From Magnaporthiopsis rhizophila (lineage: Eukaryota; Ascomycota; Sordariomycetes; Magnaporthales; Magnaporthaceae), in NCBI GenBank assembly GCA_003049465.1, contig PYSS01000149.1, positions 22,638-86,637 on the forward strand: a stretch of 64,000 bases of DNA. Direction: 5' to 3'. Each line of letters opens with the position of its first letter. Position 1 is the stretch's first letter. This document shows, piece after piece, positions 34,501 to 44,392 of this stretch. The notes beneath the pieces were generated by a model. It saw only the letters and a list, made by a program, of their open reading frames with translations. It was not told the origin of the DNA and made no database searches. The translations under genes and the position numbers were made by a program.

Positions 34501-35736
34501 TCGCTGATCGAGGGCCTGATTGAGGAGTACGGCGAGAGCACCGTCGACTTCTACATGGTGCAGATCCAGAACAATGCCGAGTATTGCGTCCGCAGGCTTC
34601 TCAAAGAGGTCAGCAAGCGTTTCGAGGGCAAGGACCTGTCGGCCGAGGACTTTATGGACGAGGGGAGCCCCATCAGGCTCAAGGTCACCATCGATGCTGA
34701 AAAGGGCGAGGCTGTCTTTGACTTTGCCGGGACCGGACCTGAGATCTATGGGAATGTCAACGCCCCCGAGGCCATCACATACAGGTAAGAAGTCTGTCTT
34801 GATGCTGGCCGACCGACCAACACTAACCCTGGCATGGAAAATAGTGCCATCATCTACTGCCTGAGGTGTTTGATCTCTGAAGATATTCCTCTCAATCAGG
34901 GGTGCTTGAAGCCCATCCACGTCAAGATCCCTCCCAAGTCGCTCCTGTCGCCGTCGGATCGAGCGGCCGTTGTGGGAGGCAACGTGCTGACGAGCCAGCG
35001 CGTGACGGACGTCATCTTCAAGGCCTTCCAGGCGTGCGCTGCGAGCCAGGGATGCTGCAACAACCTTACCTTTGGATTCGGCGGCAACGTGGCAGGGCAG
35101 GCCGAGGTCAAGGGGTTCGGCTACTACGAGACTATCTCGGGCGGGTCCGGGGCCGGGCCGACGTGGGAGGGCACCAGCGGCGTGCATGTGCATATGACGA
35201 ACACGCGCATCACCGACTCGGAGATCTTTGAGCGGCGGTACCCCGTGCTGCTGCGCGAGTTCTCCATCCGGCCGGGGTCCGGCGGCAAGGGGCAGCACCG
35301 GGGCGGCGACGGCGTGATCCGCGATATCGAGTTCCGCATCCCGCTGCAGGTGTCGATCCTAAGCGAGCGCCGGGTCTATAAGCCATATGGAATGGCAGGC
35401 GGAGAGCCCGCCGAGTGTGGCCTCAACCTGTGGGTGAGGAAAGTGGCCAAGACGAGCTGGGAGAAGTCGCTCAAAAAGATTCAAGGTGGTGGCGGCGGCG
35501 ACAAGGACAAGGACAAAGAGGGTGATGAGGTCGAGTACGAGGAGCGTTTCATCAACCTCGGGGCCAAGAACAGCGCGCCGATGCAGGCGGGCGACCGCAT
35601 CATCATCAACACTCCCGGTGGCGGCGGCTGGGGCCCTGTTGGGCAGGCGAGCGCCTCGAACCGCAAAGCAGACCCGCAGGAGAGCTGGCGCAGAGGCACT
35701 CACGGTGCCAGGGAGGATGCCAGTCTGCAGGCATAG
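31537..35736 (+). CDS. OXP1: 5-oxoprolinase (ATP-hydrolysing)
   Basis: It opens 5-oxo-L-proline to L-glutamate using ATP, closing the glutathione (gamma-glutamyl) cycle in the cytosol. Exons are 31537-34784 and 34845-35736, split by a 60-nt intron (GTAAGA donor, CACTAAC branch, ATAG acceptor), giving 1379 residues. Domain order is Hydantoinase_A N-terminal (RIAIDRGGTFTDCVG near residue 20), Hydantoinase_A (IGFDMGGTSTDVSRYG, plus TVAAGGGSRLFF) and Hydantoinase_B (from DPIMLSVFGHRFMAIAEQMG to NTPGGGGWGPVG). The nucleotide-binding DxGGTxTD motifs are intact. A Gly/Asp/Lys/Glu-rich insert near residues 1300-1315 and the charged loop near 790 are low complexity. An in-frame ATG at 31555 would shorten the protein by six residues and is equally plausible. 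The length is slightly above yeast OXP1. Confidence 0.95.
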
Positions 35737-36226
35737 AGGCGGTGGTGAATCTGTAGTGATGGTTGGGGAAAGTCGCCACTGACAGCTGTTTGTGTGACCT
35801 GGATTTCGGATTACATGCTGCAGATCTTACTTGGCGTGGTAGTTCCATGAGATTCTGTTCAATCCCAGGCAGATAGCTCGGATCCAAATGGACATCGATA
35901 AATGTCTAACATGGAACATTAAGATCTGGATAGAGCCACAGTTATGTGATGTTGCTTGTGAATGGCGACCTCTAGAAGAGTGGGAAAACAGAAAAAGGGG
36001 CATAACTTGAAATAGTCAGCTTATGTGAGGATGACGGCTGGGATCCACGATCTATCGCTGACATCTGCCCTATAAAGAAGCTGCCCCGGCGGGCTACAGC
36101 AGCAAACCCCGCCATTTAGCGGCAGGTTAATGCCGCTGTGAAACGGGCATTACAGCGTGCGGTGTTTCCCGCCGACGGACCACCCGGCCGCAGCCACCGC
36201 GAGAAACGCGCAAAAGCAATACAAAG
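35737..36226. other. Intergenic region before the adenosine deaminase gene
   Basis: About 490 bp without a recognisable gene. A short imperfect palindrome around 36110-36135 (AGCGGCAGGTTAATGCCGCT) could form a small hairpin upstream of the next start. Confidence 0.4.
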
Positions 36227-38050
36227 ATGTCGTTGTTCACGGACGAGGAGTGGGCAGAGACGGAAAAGGAGATTCCGCAGCCGGCCGACGGGCTGGTGCA
36301 AAAGTACCTGCAAGGGCGCGAAGGGCTGGTGGCGCAGGAGGCCAGCCAGCGCAGCGACCACACGTTCCGGCAGTCGCTGTCGCCCATCGCCCGGCGGGCG
36401 AGCGCCATCGTGGACCGGATCCGGGCCGATGAGATGGCGCGCGTGTGGACGCCGCAGCTCGAGGAGGCCATCGCGACGCGCGAGGCGGGGAACGTCACGG
36501 TGCACCCGGGCATGATGTTCGGGCTGGCCAAGGACGCCATGGAGACGACGGAGCTGTGGCGCGTCGTGCGCCGGCTGCCCAAGGGCGCCCTGCTGCACGC
36601 CCACAACGACGCCATGGTCGACTTTGGGTTCCTGATCGGCGTCGTGCTCGACACGCCCGGCATGCACGTCGCCTGTGGGGACTCGCACCTCGCCACCGAC
36701 GATGCCCGGCGGGAGCGTACGCCCGTCTTTCGGTTTTTGAGAGAGACGCCGGCTGCCGCGGCCGCCACAAGGGCAGGGGCCCCCATGTCCATATGGTCCG
36801 AGGACTACATCCCGGGGACGTTTGTGCCTGCTCTGCGCGCCGCCGAGACGTTCCCCCGCCCCAACTGTGGTGGTGGTGGCGGGCGGCCCGCGTTCGAGGC
36901 CTGGCTCAAGTCCCGCGTCACCATCTCGCGCACCGACGCCACGGAGCAGCACCACGGCCAGGACCACATCTGGGACAAGTTCGTGCGCTGCTTCGAGATC
37001 GCGGGGTCCATGCTGCTGTACGAGCCCGTGTTCCGCGCGTTCCTGCGCCGCGTGCTGACGCTGCTGCACGACGACGGCGTCGCCTGGGCCGAGCTCCGGC
37101 ACACGTGGCCGCTCGGCTACTGCCGCGAGGGCCGCGACGAGCCCGAGGACGACTACCTGCACATGTTTGGCGTGCTGGACGACGAGGTCGCCAGCTTCAG
37201 GCGCGCGCACCCGGACTCCTTCTGGGGCCTGCGCATGATCTGGTCGTCGCACCGCGCCGCGCCCGCCCGGTCCATGGCGGCCGACATGATGCTGTGCGTC
37301 GAGACCAAGCAGGCGTTCCCGCACCTCGTGTCCGGCTACGACGTGGTCGGGCAGGAGGATAAAGGCCCCCCGCTCAAGACGCTGTTCCCCATCCTGGCCT
37401 GGTTCCGCAAGCTGTGCGCTGACGAGGGCGTCACCATCCCCCTTTTCTTACACGCGGGCGAGACGCTGGGCGACGGGACCGAGACGGACGGGAACCTGTT
37501 CGACGCCGTGCTGCTGGGCGCCCGCCGCGTCGGCCATGCCTTCTCGCTGTACAAGCACCCGCTGCTCGTCGAGCTCGTCAAGGACCGCCGCATCCTCGTC
37601 GAGAGCTGCCCCATCAGCAACGAGGTGCTGCGCCTCTGCTCCAGCGTCACGGCCCACCCGCTGCCCGCGCTGCTGGCGAGGGGGGTGCCCTGCGCCCTCA
37701 GCAACGACGACCCGGGCATGCTCGGCCACGACACGGCCGGCGCCACCCACGACTTTTGGTCCGCCCTGCAAGGGTGGGACAACCTCGGCCTGGCCGGCCT
37801 GGGCTCGCTGGCGGAGAACAGCGTGCGCTGGGCCGCGTTCGAGGACGAGGACGACGCCGCCTGGGTCCAGGGCGTCAAGGAGGCGTCCCTAGGGTCCGGC
37901 GTCAAGGCCCAGCGTCTGAAGGAGTGGGCCGTCGCGTGGGAGGAGTTTTGCCTGTGGGTTGTTACCGAGTATGGTGATCGCTATCCGGACGAAGAGGAGA
38001 TAGATGGTGGATGCAGCGGGATAGGCGTGTGTGAGGATGCTAGAAAGTAA
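36227..38050 (+). CDS. Adenosine deaminase-related protein (ADA2/ADGF/CECR1-like)
   Basis: A single exon of 607 residues. The family hydrolyses adenosine or deoxyadenosine to inosine and ammonia with zinc. The ligands and catalytic residues align in order: H124 and H126 (LLHAHND, the HxH pair), H409 and E412 (FLHAGET), H437 (RVGHAF) and D494-D495 (SNDDPG). The N-terminal ~110 residues, including the TVHPGMMFGLAKDAME block, match the extended ADGF-type N-terminal region rather than classical ADA1. Unlike secreted animal ADA2 there is no signal peptide (MSLFTDEEW start), so the protein is probably cytosolic. An acidic C-terminal tail follows the barrel. Substrate preference in fungi is not established; adenosine is inferred. 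Confidence 0.9.
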   Translation: MSLFTDEEWAETEKEIPQPADGLVQKYLQGREGLVAQEASQRSDHTFRQSLSPIARRASAIVDRIRADEMARVWTPQLEEAIATREAGNVTVHPGMMFGLAKDAMETTELWRVVRRLPKGALLHAHNDAMVDFGFLIGVVLDTPGMHVACGDSHLATDDARRERTPVFRFLRETPAAAAATRAGAPMSIWSEDYIPGTFVPALRAAETFPRPNCGGGGGRPAFEAWLKSRVTISRTDATEQHHGQDHIWDKFVRCFEIAGSMLLYEPVFRAFLRRVLTLLHDDGVAWAELRHTWPLGYCREGRDEPEDDYLHMFGVLDDEVASFRRAHPDSFWGLRMIWSSHRAAPARSMAADMMLCVETKQAFPHLVSGYDVVGQEDKGPPLKTLFPILAWFRKLCADEGVTIPLFLHAGETLGDGTETDGNLFDAVLLGARRVGHAFSLYKHPLLVELVKDRRILVESCPISNEVLRLCSSVTAHPLPALLARGVPCALSNDDPGMLGHDTAGATHDFWSALQGWDNLGLAGLGSLAENSVRWAAFEDEDDAAWVQGVKEASLGSGVKAQRLKEWAVAWEEFCLWVVTEYGDRYPDEEEIDGGCSGIGVCEDARK

Positions 38051-38347
38051 ATGAACAAATACACGATATACGATTTAAGGGCAACCTATTTTGCAATTAC
38101 TTTTAAACTTGGATTACAGAATAGAAGTAAGTAAACGAGGAAGCCAACTCGCGACTTACCGGGGCAGGACGGCAACTACTTGCAACAAATGCCTGCCTCC
38201 CTGGCCAACTTGACTGCCCAACATGGTACACGCTTTACTCAATTTATCTCGGGCGTAACGTACAGTGCGAGGTATGTACACCCCGACCAGCTGGAAGAAA
38301 ACGGCAGTTAACAGCTGACTGGATATGGTTAAGCCATACACGAACGG

Positions 38348-38404
<57 letters not shown>

Positions 38405-38412
38405 ANNNNNNN

Positions 38413-38455
<43 letters not shown>

Positions 38456-38463
38456 GAAAAAAA
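38348..38463. repeat. Long poly-A tract with assembly gap
   Basis: An A run of more than 50 bases reaches a 7-base N gap (38406-38412), continues as more A's and ends in A with a few G's. The gap length is probably nominal. Read on the minus strand it is a T tract lying downstream of the tRNA-like sequences. Confidence 0.9.
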
Positions 38464-38502
38464 CGGTCGAATGCTTGCACACCACAGGCGCTCCGGGAAT
38501 CG

Positions 38503-38566
38503 AGCCCGATGTGGGGTTCGAACCCGCAGCCTTGAGATCACGCTCTACCGATTGAGCTAACCGGGC
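38503..38566 (-). pseudogene. Truncated tRNA-Lys-like sequence
   Basis: On the minus strand a 7-bp acceptor stem (GCCCGGT with ATCGGGC, one G-U pair), a D arm (GCTCAATCGGTAGAGC) and a T arm (GGGTTCGAACCCC) are present. Only 14 nt lie between the D and T arms, where about 23 are needed, so the anticodon stem-loop is broken and no anticodon can be read. Flanking sequence resembles tRNA-Lys. A intact B box remains. Confidence 0.75.
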
Positions 38567-38572
38567 CGTTGG

Positions 38573-38646
38573 CTCCGATACGGGGGAATCGAAACCCGGT
38601 GCTCGGCAGTGAGAGTGCCGGATGTTAGCCACTACACTATATCGGA
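38573..38646 (-). tRNA. tRNA-Glu (CTC), possibly degenerate
   Basis: On the minus strand the acceptor stem TCCGATA/TATCGGA is perfect. The D arm (GTGT...ACAT) and the anticodon stem CGGCA/TGCCG with loop CTCTCAC (anticodon CTC) are sound. The T arm is irregular: GGGTTTCGATTCCCCC has an extra T in the B box and an extra C, so a normal 5-bp stem with a 7-nt loop cannot form. It may be a pseudogene; if the extra bases are sequencing errors it would be functional. Confidence 0.6.
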
Positions 38647-39473
38647 TTTGCTCGGAAGAGTGTGTCTTTTTTTGTTGGAGACCGACGTGCTGTTAGTGGG
38701 GTTATAACAATAAAGAGATTTCACATGCTAAGTTGCGTGATCAACCGGGGATGATGGCGAGAAAACGGGGCGACTGCGGCCGGGTTAAAGCCGCCGAGGA
38801 GCAGGTGGAAGAAAGAGTGGACGAGGTATAGAATCCGCGTGGCGGGTTGCCAACTCTGTTGTCATCATCATTGCCACTGTCACAATATCGTTACAGCATC
38901 TTTTTACTCCTGACCGGACATTTTCGTAACCACCCAAGAAAGGCACTATGATGTCTAAAAACGGCTGGCGGTTTGCGATTCATGGCCGAGCCGCGATATG
39001 TCTGCCTGCCACCGTCCGACTCAGTGATCGGCGTGCTTCGCGTCTCGTCATTTCGGAAACAGAGACAGCCGTTCTCTTTGGCACCGATTCTGGCACACGA
39101 GACTAGGTATGCTAGTTGTAACAGTCAGCATTGAACAAACCCAGTTGAGGCAAGTACAAGCAGACCGTCCAAGTGACATCGTTCAGACATGTTTGAGAAG
39201 ATTTGGTAACGCGGTTGTTTTCGGCATACATCCAGATTTATAGACTCGACCGTTCAGGAGAACAAGCGAGCCTCCGGAGTGTTCGATGGCCCCGCGGCAG
39301 TCATCACGCGATGATTATGGGTTGGTGCGGTGCCTTGACTATATCAAGGGAGCAGGCAAAGTAAATAGGAGGGCTCACCTATGGTCCTTGACCGAGACCT
39401 CTGATGCGAGTAAGCTATGCGGCGCTGTCAAGACGGCGCCGCGAGTGGATTTCTAGCTTGGGCCACGACCAGG

Positions 39474-40493
39474 TCATGCCTCGGGCTTAAGCTTTCGCTT
39501 CTCCCTGAGCTGTTGCAACTTGGTCCTGTCGGCCTCGAAGCGCCGAACAAGCGCGTCATGCTCGGCCTTTTGCTTCTCCCGCTGCTGGAAGCGGTAGAAT
39601 CCGCCCGATAGCTCCGCCTTGCGACGTTCCTCCCTCTCGGCCAGGCGCTGCCTGGACCGCTCCGCCTCCTCCATGCTGACCGGGGCTGTCCTCGAGGATC
39701 CTCCGCGGGTAACCGTGATGAAGCCATCGGCATCGGCCTCGTTGCGTAGCCTCTTGGAGAGCTCGGCGGCCTCACGCTCACGCCTGTTGAATAGGGTAAA
39801 GAAGGAGTTTACGGCCGACTCTACCACATCGCGGTCCGGGTACGAGAGCTGGTTGTGGCCGCGAAGCCATGGGGCGCCCAACGGTGGCGGGGCGTCCTTG
39901 GCATCCCTGTCGACGCCCCAGACGGGGTACCTTTTGGTCTTGTGAAGCTTGGCCACGGCCTTGAGAACCATGCTGACGCTACGGTCGTCGGCGAGGAGGA
40001 CTACTGCCGTGCTGCCGCTGCGCCTCAGCCGCCGTGGCCACGTCTCCAGCAGCGTCCTGGCGGCTTGGAGCTCTGCCCCCTCATCGTCATCCTCCACCTC
40101 GCCCCTTTTCCTCTTGTTGGAATTGTGCGCTGCCCGGGCCAGTCGGACGGCCTGGGACGGTAGTAGGGAAGCGCATTTGCTCCGCTTCTGGTCGTCGAGG
40201 AATGCAATGTCCTCGAACTTGCCAGCTCCAACGAGGGCGGCAAACAGGGCCCGAAAGTGAGCAACGGTGCTATCGGTGGGGACGTTGGCCAGGAATAGAG
40301 ATCGGTCGTCGTCGGGGCTGGGTATCTTGGGACTGTGGCGTCTCAGGTAGACGTGGTGCACAGCGACATGTGGGTATGCAGGCGAGGCGGGGAAGACGAC
40401 AGGCAGGACAGAAAAGTCGCCGAGTGTGGCCGGCATGACGCCTGATTTTGCCGTGGCCCCTGGCGGCGAGGCCGCCGTGGTTCTGGGCCCCAT
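39474..40493 (-). CDS. rrp7: Ribosomal RNA-processing protein 7 (Rrp7)
   Basis: A single exon of 339 residues. Rrp7 belongs to the UTP-C subcomplex of the small-subunit processome and acts in 18S rRNA maturation in the nucleolus. The N-terminal half carries the RRM-like region (RSLFLANVPTDSTVAHFRALFA), with an acidic/basic insert (NKRKRGEVEDDDEGAE). The C-terminal half is the diagnostic Rrp7 domain: LRNEADADGFITVTRGG, a helical charged stretch, then GGFYRFQQREKQKAEHDALVRRFEADRTKLQQLREKRKLKPEA at the C-terminus, split here only for description. The ATG at 40493 gives MGPRTTAA and is the first in frame. Length and terminal motif fit fungal Rrp7. It is divergent from the MFS transporter gene. 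Confidence 0.92.
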   Translation of the reverse strand: MGPRTTAASPPGATAKSGVMPATLGDFSVLPVVFPASPAYPHVAVHHVYLRRHSPKIPSPDDDRSLFLANVPTDSTVAHFRALFAALVGAGKFEDIAFLDDQKRSKCASLLPSQAVRLARAAHNSNKRKRGEVEDDDEGAELQAARTLLETWPRRLRRSGSTAVVLLADDRSVSMVLKAVAKLHKTKRYPVWGVDRDAKDAPPPLGAPWLRGHNQLSYPDRDVVESAVNSFFTLFNRREREAAELSKRLRNEADADGFITVTRGGSSRTAPVSMEEAERSRQRLAEREERRKAELSGGFYRFQQREKQKAEHDALVRRFEADRTKLQQLREKRKLKPEA

Positions 40494-42068
40494 GGCTTGG
40501 GCCGAGAGAGCAGCTGAGCAAGGGGCAAAGGACGGATGGAGGCCAGGATCTCACCAGTTGCACAACAAGGCCGCGGGGTCTCGGAGCTAGGGTAGAGGAA
40601 AGGGAGGTTCCGCGACAGCGCTGTAAGGAGGGAAAGGCCTAACGAGGGTTGCCATGCGTGATGGGGAGTCTGGAACGGAGGACCGTCGCGATACAACGGC
40701 CAGAAACTTGCTGGGGGAAATTTTCTTGCGCAGTCGGCTGGATGATTTGCAGGATGTATATCTTATCGCGGCCCCACTCCGGGGGCAGCTGAAGGCTGGG
40801 TGGGTCCGTGCAGCTGCCCCCAACCTGCTGCGGTGAGCCGCACAAGGCAATCCGGCATCAAAGACTAAGGCAGGGCGACTCAAGCGGCGCCGGGCAGGGG
40901 ACCGTAGCTGAACACGTGGCCCTGGCAGGCTTCCAGCCTCTCGACGCTATGGGTTCCGCCCGAGGCTGAACATATAGCGTCTCTGCTGATTGATCGTCGT
41001 TTGCGCCCGCGTCGCCGGACGGGGGTCTTCCTGGCCAAGCAGAATCGTCCGCTGCCTGCCCGCATCTCGCACCATTGTTCTCGCGTCCTTCTCTCGACTT
41101 TTCCGGCGTTAGGCCGACTCCGTTGGCGGCCCTCGGTAGCGGCACGAACCTTTAAGTTCTCGTCCTCGTGTCCGGAACATCTGCGCTGGCCAGCCTTGAT
41201 ATGAGCCGCGTGTCCGGAAACACATGTTGGCCTAACTGATTTCGGAAAGACTTCAAATTCTTCTTCCCATTGGACAAAGCATTGCTTAAAGTATGGGGAC
41301 TACGCATATTTACTCACATTGTGGATGCTGGCCTGTGCCCAAAAAAGGTTGAGTTAAATCCAATCCTGTTGTCGTCGAGACAATGCCGTATTCTATAGGC
41401 CAGTCTCCGTTGGTGAAACCCCGTTGCCGACTGCTTCGTTGACTATTCTTGTCTACGCGTCCCCCAATGCGGCGTGTTTTACGTACAGGCCAAGGCAGGT
41501 AGATAGGTACCTTCATAGGTTGGTACATTTCGACGGGGAGGGCCGGAGGATGGGACGAGACGAGGCTCGATCAGATCCACAGTGTTTCACTTCCACCGGG
41601 CCCACGATCGGATGCCGGCGAGTCGTTATACAGGCATCTGGTACCTGTCTCTATTTTGACAGATTGGTGTCATGCCCGTGTCAGCGCGGCTTCGACATGG
41701 GACTGGCCTCGAGGGCCGCCGGTCCCGGTCCAAGTGATGGCATCTCGGTGTCCGACGGACAGCGCTCCCTGCGTGCCAACTGCCGTCTGTGGCCTGTAGA
41801 TCATGAACGCCGAACTAGTCAGCACGCCTTGTTGTGACCGCCCTTATGGGGCCGGCCGTCCCGCACGTCAAGCTGGGGAATACGTGATGCCCTATAAGGG
41901 ACGGACGGCCGCCACCCCTCCAGTTGTTGCATCCCGGAAAGACGTTACCGCCCCAGATCACGCCAAGCCGGCCCTTAGCTGTCCGCTGTCACGAAGAATA
42001 CTAATAATCACGCTGCGCGTGCAAAGCCGGATGTCTGTGCCCATAATATCATTAACAACAGAGTCAAC
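40494..42068. other. Divergent upstream region of rrp7 and the MFS gene
   Basis: About 1.6 kb between divergent starts. No conserved open frame, RNA gene or repeat was recognised. Open frames here are short and lack codon bias. Confidence 0.4.
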
Positions 42069-43864
42069 ATGTCCAGTCAACAAAAACTTAATACGCTGTC
42101 AAAGCCCCCTTTCCTCCTCCACATCCGCTCCCATACAAACTTCATCCTCGTCACCGTCGTGCTGGCCGTCTTTATCGATTCGTTCCTCTACGGCCTCATC
42201 CTTCCCGTCATTCCCTTGGCATTAGCTTCTCAGACAGGTGTGCTCGAGAGCGAAAGCCAGGTATGTAATTTCCATCCGATACATGGATCAGCCAAGCTCT
42301 CGCCCAGCAATCGCAATGTCAATCCCGCACCGGTGGCTGACTTTTGAGAGAAACGAAAAAACCACAGCAATGGAATTCGATCCTCTCGGCATGCTTCTCC
42401 GGGGCTCTCTTCCTCGCGAGCCCCTTGGCTGGCGCCTATGCCGATAAGTCGTCGTCGCGACGCGCTCCCATGCTCGGCGGCCTGTTCGCCCTCGCCGCCG
42501 CCACGCTGCTGCTGTGTCTGGGCCGCCACATCGCCGTCCTGGCCCTCGGTCGTGTCATGCAGGGCCTGAGCGCCGCCATCGTCTGGAGTGTCGGCCTCGC
42601 CCTGCTGGCTGACACGGCCGGCGCCAGCATCGGTCTCTTCATGGGTTACGTCAGCATCGCCCTGTCGGCCGGCCTCCTGATCTCGCCGCTCATCGGCGGC
42701 CTGCTGTACGAGCACTTCGGCTACTACGCCACTTACTCGGCCGCCTTCGCCCTCGTCGCCCTGGACATCGTCCTGCGCTTGCTCATGATCGAGAAGCGCC
42801 ACGCCGCCCAGTGGCTTCCCGAAGCTGCCGCCGCCCCCACGAAGACTCCTTCGCGGGTCGAGTCGGACCTCGAGTCCCGCCCCGGCGCGGCCACTGAGGA
42901 GAAGGAGATGGGGCTGAAGAAGGCTTCCGCCGCGTCTCGGGCACCCCGCCCCAAGGGGCTGAAGAACCACCGTTACGTCCAGCTGATCACGTCGCCGCGC
43001 ATGCTGGCTACCCTGACGGGCGTCGCCGTGCACGCCATCGTCATCGTCTCGCTCGAGGTCACGGTCCCGCTGTTCGTCAAGAACACGTACGGCTGGAACT
43101 CGACCGCGGCCGGACTCGTCCTCCTCGCGTCCATGCTTCCAAGTCTGCTGTCGCCGGTGTAAGTACTTGACACAACAAAAACAGCGAGTTTGTTGCCCTT
43201 TGTCCTCCGGTGCTAACGCAATCCTTTTTTTCCGCGGCGTGCAGGATAGGTGCAATCTCGGACAGGTACGGCGCCAAGTGGCCCACGTTTGCCGGCTTCT
43301 TCCTCTCCATCCCGATCCTGATCAGCCTGCGGTTCGCCGAGGGCGAAAGCGATATAGGCCACAAGGCCACCCTGATTTCGCTCTTGTTTGTGCTGGGAAT
43401 CACCATGGGGTTGGCCGACTCGGTAAGTTTCGTCACCAAAGCATCCGTGCAGTATCTATCATTGCAAAACAAAAGCGCCCTTCAACTAACCTGTCCCGTG
43501 TGAAAAAACCAGCCCATGATGGCCGAAATCACTTACGCCATCCAGGACGCCGAGGCCGAAAACCCGGGAATGTGGGGCGACGATGGAGTGTATGGGATTG
43601 CTGTGAGTTGCAAGCCGGGGAAACTTGCTGCGCTTCCGTGACTTTTCCTCTTTTGCTGACTTGAGATCTATTTTCCCACAGTATGGTCTCTTTACAACAT
43701 TCTACGCCCTCGGCGAGACCTGCGGTGGTCTCATGGGCGGCTATCTCGTCTCCGGCCCGGGTTGGTCAACCTACACCTGGGTCATCTCGATCTGGTGCTT
43801 GGTCGGCTCCATTGCCGTCGTCCTGTACGTCGGCGGCGACAGACGACCAGAAATTACCGACTGA
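42069..43864 (+). CDS. Major facilitator superfamily transporter (DHA1/vesicular-amine-transporter-like)
   Basis: Exons are 42069-42260, 42368-43158, 43245-43422, 43513-43602 and 43682-43864, giving 477 residues and about 12 membrane helices. Donors are GTATGT, GTAAGT, GTAAGT and GTGAGT; phases agree throughout. Helix 1 is FILVTVVLAVFIDSFLYGLILPVIP, the DHA1 pattern with an intramembrane Asp. The loop after helix 2 has the motif-A remnant (ADKSSSRRAPM). Helix 4 has LGRVMQGLSAAIVW and helix 5 the antiporter-like GYVSIALSAGLLISPLIGG. A ~70-residue charged central loop separates the two six-helix halves; IGAISDRYGAKWP repeats motif A in the second half. The fold resembles vesicular amine transporters and fungal proton antiporters; the substrate is unknown. 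It is convergent with the MOSC fusion gene. Confidence 0.9.
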
Positions 43865-44392
43865 GCGCCAGCAGTATGCTGTTCGGAAAAGAAAGATGAA
43901 AGTACACGGAAGAGAGACTTCAGCATCTAGAGGGAATTCATAGCGGGGCATAGCGTAGTTTTTTTTTTTTTTTTTTCTTCTCTTTTTTTGTTGCATTATT
44001 GTAGTTGTTTTCCGAAGATTTACCTTTTCTATGTTTGGTACAAATTATTAGATAGACTTCGTGTACTATTATGTAGCTCGCCCTGGTACGGTGGGTTTAA
44101 TGTAATACGCGAATGGTATCTATCAAACAGCCACGGGAGAAAAGTCGTGAGTCTCGACGAGCAACTGGTCCCAATTCTATATGAGATCGGATAGGTAAGA
44201 AGGGACGTCGGTGGCACTGTCCGAACCACGCAAAAGATCAGGTGGTAGAGCGGAACAAAAGAGGGATGGCCTGGCGCCGGGCCGGGGAGTCTGGGCCCAG
44301 CACGGGCGGAAACTCGAACTCTAAGTTATATATTCTGTCGTCCCGGGACCTTATTTCTGGCCGTTCTCGGTCGTGCCCAGGCCCGGGCTTGG

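Larger units (their letters stand above)
38051..39473. other. Intergenic region with poly-A gap and tRNA remnants
   Basis: The two neighbouring genes converge on this region (adenosine deaminase +, RRP7 -). It holds the poly-A tract with Ns and the degenerate tRNA cluster described separately. From ~38,700 to 39,420 I see nothing else. Confidence 0.5.

Noticed and set aside
34009..35298. 429-codon minus-strand frame antisense to 5-oxoprolinase
   Set aside because: Overlaps clear Hydantoinase_B coding sequence and its intron; composition is that of a mirror frame.
36116..37324. 402-codon minus-strand open frame antisense to the adenosine deaminase gene
   Set aside because: Shadow of a third-position GC-rich gene; no conserved motif, and the + strand has all zinc ligands in order.
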